Assembly: GCF_000003605.2 (NCBI RefSeq)
Contig: NW_003132848.1
Location: forward strand, 194,559-206,525
Reading direction: 5' to 3'
DNA from: Saccoglossus kowalevskii
Taxonomy: Eukaryota; Hemichordata; Enteropneusta; Harrimaniidae
Length of the DNA stretch: 11,967 bases
Made by a program: the position numbers and the translations under genes. The notes under the pieces are model-generated. The model ran no database searches. It was not told the DNA's origin and saw only the letters and a list, made by a program, of their open reading frames with translations. Shown here piece after piece: positions 1-8,200 of the stretch. Every line of letters begins with the position of its first letter. The stretch's first letter is position 1.

Positions 1-1059
1 GTATATTGCCCGCCAAGAGGATATTACACGGCTATATCATATGGATGACGTCACTGTTTGCTGGTTGTCGTTTGCTGCACTGGTGCTGCCCCGGCCGCTG
101 TTGTTTTCAAGGTGTTTGTAGCATATCACTCCCAGGCTCTGTAATATACCAGATCGTCACTCTTACTGCTATAAATTAGAGGATTTGAATCAGAATTGAA
201 TCTTTACATGGATGGAGACTATATTTCCCAAAACTCACAACGAAGCTGTACAGCGACTGTATGCAATACGCTTAGGCAAACTCAATACATTACAGTTTTG
301 AAGGAATTTTAGCCACCCGAAATAGACACCGAACGTACCAGAATGGATACTGAGTAAGATACTATGTTTTGATATTTTGGGGTATTTTTATGAAGCAAAT
401 ATGTACGGCAAAGCCGACGCTGAAACGTCGAAGCCGGGATCGCTACGGCGCGTTCTACGCTGTGTGCATTTCTACGCGTTCCACGCCGATGCTAACCGAA
501 AACGCTCTAAAGCTGTGTGGCTTGTGAATAGAAGGTGTGGTACTTTAGAGAGGAAGTTTTTTTTCAGTCACTTCCACGGCACGGCATTTTTATCTGGTGA
601 GTGATCAAATAACTTGCGTTTGAGAATTGAGTGATTCACACTGTTGAAACACGGTTACTAAAATGAGTAGCCGTGGCCGAAAATAACATTTACTGAGTAT
701 ATTTAGGATTTTTTTCAGCAAACAATGCATGTATGTTATTGAGTAATTCGAAGCTTGTTATGATAGATAAAATATAGCATACTTCAAATACAAGTGTGGG
801 GAAGAGCGGGTGTGAGTGATGTATGGCAGATGTGATTGTCATAGTAGTTGTCTGTTCGATGTGATAAAATAAATAACACACGGTCATTCGGGCAATATCA
901 CCCTAAAAAACATGTGTTATTATTTATATATTAAAGACTAACATCGAATTCACGCTTGGCTCGGACTTGCGTGAAGATTTTTTGGCCAACGCCATTATAG
1001 CTAGCACACGCTAACTCGGCATAACTTTGGTCAATTTAAATTATTTTTAATACACAAAT
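1..1059. other. No supported gene
   Basis: Only short open frames are present, the longest 75 codons at 377-604, in a CpG-rich patch around 405-510. This patch ends in TTTTTTTTCAG (567) and, 29 nt later, CTG|GTGAGT (597), which could bound a tiny exon but has no support from frame or homology. An exact TGACGTCA occurs at 46-53. Confidence 0.5.
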
Positions 1060-1290
1060 CTCGACTTTTTTCCCCGTATAGAATTATCAAATTTGAAGTC
1101 TTAAAGCGCGGGGGGGGTCGTCGTCACCTGCGCACGCGCGGGAATTGAGTTCCACGCGACGATAACAACACACGCTAAAAACGCAAAGGCTCGTGGCTAG
1201 ACGTTATGGCCATCTGACGCATGCGCACGTGACGACTCCTCCCGCTTTAAGTCTAAAATCTGGGAATTGCCTCTCCCCTTTACAAATGTG
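1060..1290. repeat. Imperfect fold-back (inverted repeat), MITE-like
   Basis: The arm at 1096-1134 (AAGTCTTAAAGCGCG, a run of 8 G, then GTCGTCACCTGCGCA) is matched in reverse complement by 1222-1254 (TGCGCACGTGACGACT, then CCCGCTTTAAGTCT), with a loop of about 87 nt. Weaker pairing continues outward (for example TAGAATTATCAAATTT near 1079 against AAAATCTGGGAATT near 1255). It contains no coding sequence. Non-autonomous DNA transposons often look like this, but no target-site duplication was identified. Confidence 0.6.
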
Positions 1291-2191
1291 CGAAGAATGC
1301 GCAATATTAATTTCACTTTAAAAATCCATATGAGCGACATAGAAACAAAAAAAAGACGGTTACCATGCCCCAAATATGGACATTCGACTCTTCGACGATT
1401 ACCGATTCAATATTTACACCGACAATTTTCGCATGAGGATTACTAATCCCTGAGACAACGCGTACGGTGTTATGCAAATAAATACTGTAGTACCAGTGTT
1501 ATATACTGTCCAAGCCAATCGCGATGATGAGACACTGTGTCGGTGCAGCAACACAACTAAAAACGGGATTGCTTTGCACAGTTTTACGATTGATCGACAT
1601 TTATGGTGCAAAACCATAAAACTGACAAGAAAGAAGTGGAACGGACCGTCGCCTCACAGCCTGGTTTAATGACACGGAACGCACAGTTCTGAGTCCATTT
1701 TTTTAATATGTCGGCTACGTCGCGAGCTGAGAATGCGAGCAGCAACGACAGCTAGAAGAAAATGTCTTTTTTGGTCGACCTATATAGTTTAACACTGTCC
1801 GAATATGGCATTGACAGTCTCCGCGTTGTGCTCCTGGTGTGACGTAACGATGTACGCATGAATATGCAAGTAGTTACATGTACATTGTAAAGCACACCAC
1901 AGCGGATGACATGTCCGCGTCACCACTTACCCTGGGTAGTGTTCTTAATCAAATATATCGTAGTAATACTTGTCTAGACACGAGTTATTGTATCGTGAAT
2001 AGAATTGCCAGTCGATTTAGTCCACTCATGAGGGCATATCAACTTAACAGACCATTTGGCATTGACAAGTACAAATGTATCGCCGGATTACCTAAGGTGA
2101 TTATTATATAGGGACAATGTCACTAAATATTAACCTAATTGTACTCACTGACCAATGCAGCCATAGTGGGTCGTGGGTGTGACCCTATTGA
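1291..2191. other. No supported gene
   Basis: Open frames here (1472-1669, 1878-2111 on plus, 1414-1617 on minus) are of a length expected by chance in AT-rich DNA and show no recognised motif. The 1878-2111 frame ends CCTAAG|GTGATT, a mediocre donor, and could conceivably be an upstream exon of the 2192-2492 candidate, but the phases join only with a weak acceptor at 2293. Confidence 0.45.
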
Positions 2192-2492
2192 CAACTATCG
2201 TATATAATAGTATGTAAACTAGTCCGCTGTATAAACACGGATCTTAACAATACCCGTTGTACTGTTACAAACCTTTTAAGCGAACAAGTAAAGATAGTTG
2301 GACGTCCATACAAAAACTGGATTACCCCGTTGGCCAGGCGATTCAATACGTCTAACTTTTACGCTGTACGCGAGAGTTGGGAACTCTTCAAAAGCAAAAG
2401 GTGAGTAGAATGCATTTACACGATAATATCATACGGTACGGTTTTACTGATGTATTTCTTTTGTTACCAGTCTGGCATTTCGATTCAGATAG
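2192..2492 (+). other. Possible spliced small coding region or leader exon, with a 70-bp intron at 2401-2470
   Basis: A frame open from 2192 runs to a strong donor (AAAAG|GTGAGT at 2401). A very intron-like 70 bp follows, with a TACTGAT branch-like site, a T-rich tract and TTACCAG ending at 2470. After splicing, the frame continues Leu-Ala-Phe-Arg-Phe-Arg and stops at TAG 2490-2492. The open stretch includes Ile-Val-Gly-Arg-Pro-Tyr-Lys-Asn-Trp, which looks protein-like but matches no family I know. A TATATAA at 2201-2207 could serve as a TATA box, or the acceptor could be the CCTTTTAAG ending at 2280. Alternatively the 2401 donor may serve as a leader exon of the downstream gene; in that case the frame would not match, so it would be untranslated. 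Confidence 0.25.
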
Positions 2493-2914
2493 CTAGTAAC
2501 ATGTGAAAACATTGTCTGCGATTACAGAATGTTCTCATTGTGTAAAACACGTTATATACCGGTATTTATGTAGTTATAGAACGTTTTTTTTATAATTATC
2601 ATTATAAATTATTATTTTTCTGACTAAATAATCGTCATTAGCAACGAATTTGTTGTAGTTACAAGTTAAGCAATTCTGTAACATGATTTATGCGGGTTGG
2701 CTATCGGCCACTCGCTATGATGAAATACGGAGGCGGTGCTCGGAAAGAATTCTCACTCGAACTTCCGTCTTCTTGTCACCTCTGTACGTGCTAGAATTTT
2801 GCGTCTATTTGACATTTTTTGGACGCTACGTGTCGGGACATGTAACTACTAGTATACTATATCAGCACATGCGGTCATAGCTTCTTACGAGAAATATTTT
2901 TTTTTATTTTTTAT

Positions 2915-3290
2915 CTTGGAATTTCAGCAAAGGTTTTCACAATTCAGGGCATTTGTTCCTCATGAGTGCTTTACCTGATCAACTTGATATTGTGTATGCA
3001 ACATGTATGGCTAAAGTTTATTATGAGAAAAAATAAAATAGTTTTGATCAGTCACATGTCTTGGCCGCCATCTTGGATTTCCGTCAAAAATAACCACAAT
3101 TTGGGGCACAAGTTTCTCATGAGTGCTTTGTTCGATTACTTTAATATTTTGCATATACCATGTATGGATAAAAGCTTATCATGATAAAAAGAATGACCAT
3201 TCACTTAGAATTTCGGCAAAAATGTGTATCATGAATGCTTTAACTGAATAACATATATGAACAAAAGCATCATCTGAAAAAAAAAATAAC
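2915..3290. repeat. Degenerate tandem repeat, three units of about 130-157 bp
   Basis: Units start at CTTGGAATTTCAGCAAA (2915), CTTGGATTTCCGTCAAA (3072) and CTTAGAATTTCGGCAAA (3204). The first two share CACAATT, GGGCA, GTT-CTCATGAGTGCTTT, a stretch ending CATGTATGG-TAAA and TTAT-ATGA-AAAA. The third is shortened and more worn, with ATCATGAATGCTTTAACTGA and then an A-rich end. It holds no gene. The source may be an old dispersed repeat or a tandem satellite fragment. Confidence 0.75.
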
Positions 3291-3750
3291 AACACATATT
3301 TCAGGGGGAAATATTAAGGCATTCTCAATATTTAAACTTGGCCCTGATAGCTTTAATTACAATGTTGTATTCTTTGTGGTGTATGCCACGAATTTCCCGT
3401 TGTTTAAATAGCACATAGCCAACAGTACATGATACCATGTTATTGGAAATAATTATCATTAAAGCCTAGTACCTAAACCGTCTATATACGAAACATTACT
3501 TTTGTTAAGACGAACAGGCCCGCAGTACAGCGCTCAGACAGCGGCGATCAATTGCGCGTTCAAACAGTCCGCAACGCCTGTCAGCGTTTGGAATCTAAAG
3601 TATTTCAACCCGAAGTTAGTCAAATAAGTATTCAATAACAGTCGAACAATACTTCAAACATGTCTATGTCTGGGGAACTGTGTATACAAATATGATAAGA
3701 AATAAATTTTCCCGGTATTTCTAACTCTTGTTACTTCCTCTTGAACTCAC

Positions 3751-3873
3751 CTGTGGCTCGGAGGGATACGGTCAGTAACATTAAAATAACGTCTCGCGTA
3801 TACGCGACTTTATATCGCACACACATTTTAGCAACATCCGAAAATACCCGAAATATTCGAATTAAAATAATTC
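3751..3873 (-). other. Possible minus-strand exon ending in a perfect splice donor
   Basis: Read on the minus strand, 3753-3745 is CAG|GTGAGT, the full metazoan donor consensus. A possible minus-strand acceptor (TTATTATTATTAG) lies near 3874. Reading frames in between are short, so it may be noncoding. Chance is not excluded. Confidence 0.15.
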
Positions 3874-4700
3874 CTAATAATAATAATTCAAGAAATATTA
3901 TGCAAAACTGCCAATATCTTGAGATGTTCAGAAATAGTACTGTATGTTGCAGTCTTCACTGTCTTGTCTAGGGTATGACATATTTTATATTCGAAAAGTT
4001 ACTTTATAATAATAACAGTGATGATCACAATAACCATTGAATAACTCAAGTTTTTACGCAGGATAGAACATGACAGCGCTTTAAATAAAATATGTTCGTC
4101 CTAAGCATAGTATAACAATGTTTTACGTTTTGCGCTTTGATATATTGTAAACGCGTACGTATCCCGGATGACAGAATTCATTGTCATAACAGTTCGTGAG
4201 CTAGTTTTAAATCCGTGGATAATATCTGGTGTAAGACAGACACACTATAGTATAAAATGTAAACATATTCGCAGTGTGCCTGTCAACATAAAGCTATGTG
4301 TCGTTGTCGGGACGAAACCCCCCATTACCATAAAGGGCGCAATAAATTCACCATTTACTATTCAGTCGGAGTTACTCATGCATAAATAAAGCTTTCAAAT
4401 TTCCCCGTCTACACTTATTTGAGAGTCACCAATTGTCGTGTTTGTGTACCCAACTTCAACAACTGGTGATCGTAAACAAAAGTATAGTATAGGGTACTGA
4501 GTGTTGACTATGTATTCTCCCTGCAAGAACATTCTAAATCTCATTGTCTTAAACAAATGAAGCGGACACGTACTTTACACACAGTTCCCTGATGCATGGA
4601 GAGAATGAGACGTTGATTGAAACTTCAGTTAACACGTTTAGCTATTGAGCAGTAGTTTCTTAGCAACATAGTTCGTTTTATTATGGATGAACCTTTACGG

Positions 4701-4708
4701 TGACGTCA
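4701..4708. promoter_or_regulatory. TGACGTCA, CRE-type palindrome
   Basis: An exact 8-bp CREB/ATF consensus, about 570 bp upstream of the main start codon, with a TTTATA just after it (4710). A second exact copy lies far away at 46-53. Whether it acts in transcription is inference from position only. Confidence 0.25.
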
Positions 4709-4848
4709 TATTTATAGACCTATTAACAATCATTGTTTGGTTATTATTATAAGCATACGTATACACGGACGTGTTCACTGGTTACTCGTTATTTCCAATT
4801 TTCGGTCGCTACCCCTCCTTTCTCAGAAACATGTTGATCAACTCTTAC

Positions 4849-4960
4849 CTGTGATGTTTGCTGGTGATTGAATCGGCCTAACGCTGGCGGCATGCACAGA
4901 TGAATATTGGACCGATGACGTTATTGTTTGTAATAACTACACGCCGAAAAAACATTATAT
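4849..4960 (-). other. Possible minus-strand 5' exon ending in a strong splice donor
   Basis: On the minus strand, 4851-4843 reads CAG|GTAAGA, a consensus donor. The exon side (towards 4960) contains no long open frame. It sits a few hundred bases upstream of the main gene and near TGACGTTA (4915) and TGACGTCA (4701) elements, as would fit a divergent transcript from a shared promoter region. The upper limit is arbitrary. Confidence 0.15.
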
Positions 4961-5099
4961 TACCGATAACAAACTGATGTTTTTAAATCGTACAGAAAAC
5001 ATGTGTGTGTTATTGTAGCCTTGTGTGAGTGTTGTAAATACCCAGTTCTAAACATGTGCTAATGGAGTGCATGGGATTTTGGCTTTAGAACACTGTACA

Positions 5100-5161
5100 G
5101 GTACTAACATTCGTGCTCATATTAATTAGTGAAGTGTAACGGTAGAACAAGACACATGCAG
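5100..5161 (+). other. Candidate 5' UTR exon (3' end) of the PIDD1-like gene
   Basis: ATGCAG followed by GTAATT gives a possible donor at 5162. Spliced to the acceptor at 5268 it removes 107 bp, the same size as three other introns of the gene. Read back in the coding frame, the exon shows TAG at 5143-5145, so no upstream coding in that frame would be needed, and ATG 5271 would be the first in-frame Met. It would also carry a short upstream ATG (5156) that stops at TGA soon after the junction. The 5' limit shown is arbitrary. Alternative leader donors exist (GTGAGT at 2401). No transcript evidence is available. Confidence 0.3.
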
Positions 5162-5270
5162 GTAATTTTGCGATTTAACAATATGTCGTCATAACAACAA
5201 GATCCATAGATGAAAGACCAAATGGATGAATACAACGTGTAAATTATTTTTATTTGCATTTATTTTAGGA

Positions 5271-8200
5271 ATGGATATCTTGAGATGGTCAAATCCCACA
5301 GACGAGGAGATTAACCTTAACAAACGGTCTCTTCGAAAGCTGCCAACATCAATATCGGGATTTCCCAACCTGCGAAAATGCAAATTAGCTAATAATTATC
5401 TGACGTTTTTGCCAACAGAATTATCAGAATTAAAGCGATTGAAAAAAATTGAGCTACAAAGTAATAAGTTCGACCAAATGCCAGTCCCCATATTTAAGCT
5501 GCATAAATTGCATAAATTAAATATGGCTGATAATCACTTAACATCTATTAATCAAAGCATCACTAATCTTAAACAACTTCGAAAGTTAAATTTATCTGGC
5601 AATAAATTGATAAATATTGACTACATTACCACCCTGTTGAAGCTCGAGGAGCTTCATCTTTCCAATAACGAGATCCAAAGCCTTCCTGCATCAATTGGTG
5701 ACATGTCTGATCTTACGGTTCTTTACTTAGACAAGAATAATTTGACAACGCTTCCGTCTGATATAAAGAAACTTCACCAGTTGGAGAGAATTGATGTGTC
5801 AAGCAATCAAATTGAGATATTTCCCCCCGGCCTCTGTGAATTAAATGAAGTAACCAGCCTTAGATTAGCCAACAATAATATATCCCTTATCCCACCAGAT
5901 ATAGCTAATCTTAGTGAATTACTTGTCTTGGATTTGGAGTACAATCAAATCGCAAACATCCCACCTGCACTCTGTGACTTAAAACAACTTGTAGAACTCA
6001 CGTTAAATATAAACAAACTGACATGTATTCCCAGTGATATTAAAAAACTTGTCAGACTACAGACGCTGGGTCTCTCTGATAATCAGCTCAATGAAATTCC
6101 ACCTGCATTGTGTGACATGCCAAAGCTGACTAAACTAACTTTAGATGGCAATGGGTTATCAGCAATTCCCTCCGCTATAAGGAATCTACGTAATCTACAG
6201 AAGCTAGACTTAAGTAACAATAATATTTCAGTGATTCCTTCAGAGCTTTTGCACATGAACCAACTAATTGAACTTAGATTAGGAAGTAATCAATTGAAAT
6301 GCATTCCGTCTGAAATAGGCAATCTACAACAGCTGGAGAAATTAGACTTGTCGCACAATGAAGGCATTAGTGGTGCTGACAGTTTAAGTAGTTTAGATGA
6401 GTTAAGCGAGCTAAAATTGAATAAAAATAATCTCCGATCAGTACCCAATATGTTTAAGCTTAAGAAACTGCAGGTCTTACATATGAATGACAACTTAATC
6501 AAGGAAATCCCGGAAGAAATACAAAATTTATACAGCCTTAAGGAGCTTTGGCTGGACTACAATCAATTGACATCAATTCCATCAGAGATAGGGGAGCTTA
6601 CCAACTTAAGGGAGTTGAGTCTGCTAATGAACAAATTAACAGAAATTACACCAGCTATTGGTAAGTCGTTGGTTATTATGTGTGTCTCATGTGGTTTATA
6701 CAGAACAAAATACTAGTATATTAATGCAATGTATACCATGATGGTACCCATTCATTATTTACCCAGGTAAACTGTCCATGTTAAGACACCTCAATCTTGA
6801 ATACAACAAGCTGAAGACATTACCTGAAGAAGTGAATAACTTGATTGATTGTGATATTCGCTTGAAAGGAAATCCAATGTCTCAGGATTTAGACAAAGGT
6901 AAATTATGATACATATTTTCCATCGCAAGGTCTTTTAATGATGCTGCCATGATTGAAATAGACAAACTAAATAAATCCATACAAATTTATACCATATTTA
7001 AGTAATCGCATCACATGGGTCAATTCAAATAATTGAGAATGATGTTATTTCAACACTAGAGTCATCCTATCACAAAGAAGATACTAAAGTTGTGAGAATT
7101 CGTCGAAGCCAGGTTTGTGATTTCCCATTCTGCCTTTTTTTCAGAGTATTGAATTAAAAAAAAATATTAGCGAAATGATGATATCTGCAAATTAATGCAA
7201 CAATTAACTTTAATCTAGGAATATCAATCACACAAGCTGCCAGGTGGATACTTCATTAGCATACCTCCTCGGGCAGTTCAGAATGATGTAGACATAAAAG
7301 TTCAGGTTGTAGAAGATTTACAGCCAGAATTGATGGATTATCCTACAATGGAATCAAATGTTATTAAGCTTTCTGGTGAAACACAAGTCTTGCTCAACAG
7401 CGCAGTGAAAGTAGGCTGTCAGTGCAAGTCTGCAGATGGCTTGAGAGATTTTGCGCTGTTAAAAAAAGAAGACGTTTGGACGACATTGAAGTCCACAAGG
7501 GTGAGCCATATCTCATGTTCATAAGCTAATGAAAATTGCTGTTTAAGTGATCATGTCATGATTAAACATGCCAAACTCAAATTCTAGTCTCTTCAGAGCC
7601 TATACCCCTAAATTCGAGGAGAGTAACCCCATTGTAGAAATCCAATGATTGGTCCTGAAAATAACGTTGTTTGCAGAATACCATTGCAGGAAGGTAACAA
7701 TAATGCTGTTTGTTTCTGAATCAGGAGGATCAGACAGTCAGCACAGAAGTCACAGACCTTGGAATGTTTGTCTTTGCTTCACGACCACATACTGAAGTTT
7801 TGTACGTCGATGAGAGTGGATGTGAGTCATCTGTAGATGCGGGGATATCAATAGTGGTACCAGCACAAACTACTAATGATAGAATTACTGTAACACAAAG
7901 GGTAAAGCATTACCAGCGAATATATAATCATTTGGTCTGACCATATATATCCAGTCAATTATGGGCACTGTTGTAAGAGGAATCACAGTTATGCGAATTG
8001 GTTTACTGCTCTTTCTTAAATCATATATATCTTGTCATTTAGGTGTACAATGTTGACCAGCATCTTGTTGACAACATTTGTAATGCCGGTGAAAATGAGA
8101 GAGAAATCAGTTTCAGTCCATTGTATCGTATGATAACGCAAGAGGGGCATAGAACATCTGCATCCGAACCATTTGTAATTGGATTACCATGGCCTCCAAC

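Larger units (their letters stand above)
3291..5099. other. Intergenic, AT-rich, no supported plus-strand gene
   Basis: Short open frames at 3741-3971 and 4168-4389 show no recognised domain. The only structured signals I can support are the minus-strand donors at 3751 and 4849 and the CRE-type site at 4701. The promoter and leader of the main gene probably lie in the last part of this stretch. Confidence 0.5.

Noticed and set aside
377-604. 75-codon open frame at the left end, CpG-rich
   Set aside because: Its length is within chance for this base composition, it has no recognised domain, and the putative exon bounded by TTTTCAG and GTGAGT (568-596) is too small to test.
3656-3665. p53-type half-sites (AAACATGTCT here, GAACATGTCC at 8989-8998), tempting because PIDD1 is p53-induced
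   Set aside because: No second half-site lies within the allowed spacing, and about three matches to the half-site pattern are expected by chance in a window of this size.
5189-5383. Minus-strand open frame opposite the main gene start, and a similar one at 6290-6502
   Set aside because: These are antisense shadows of the LRR coding exon; the repeat structure of the plus strand explains the lack of stops.
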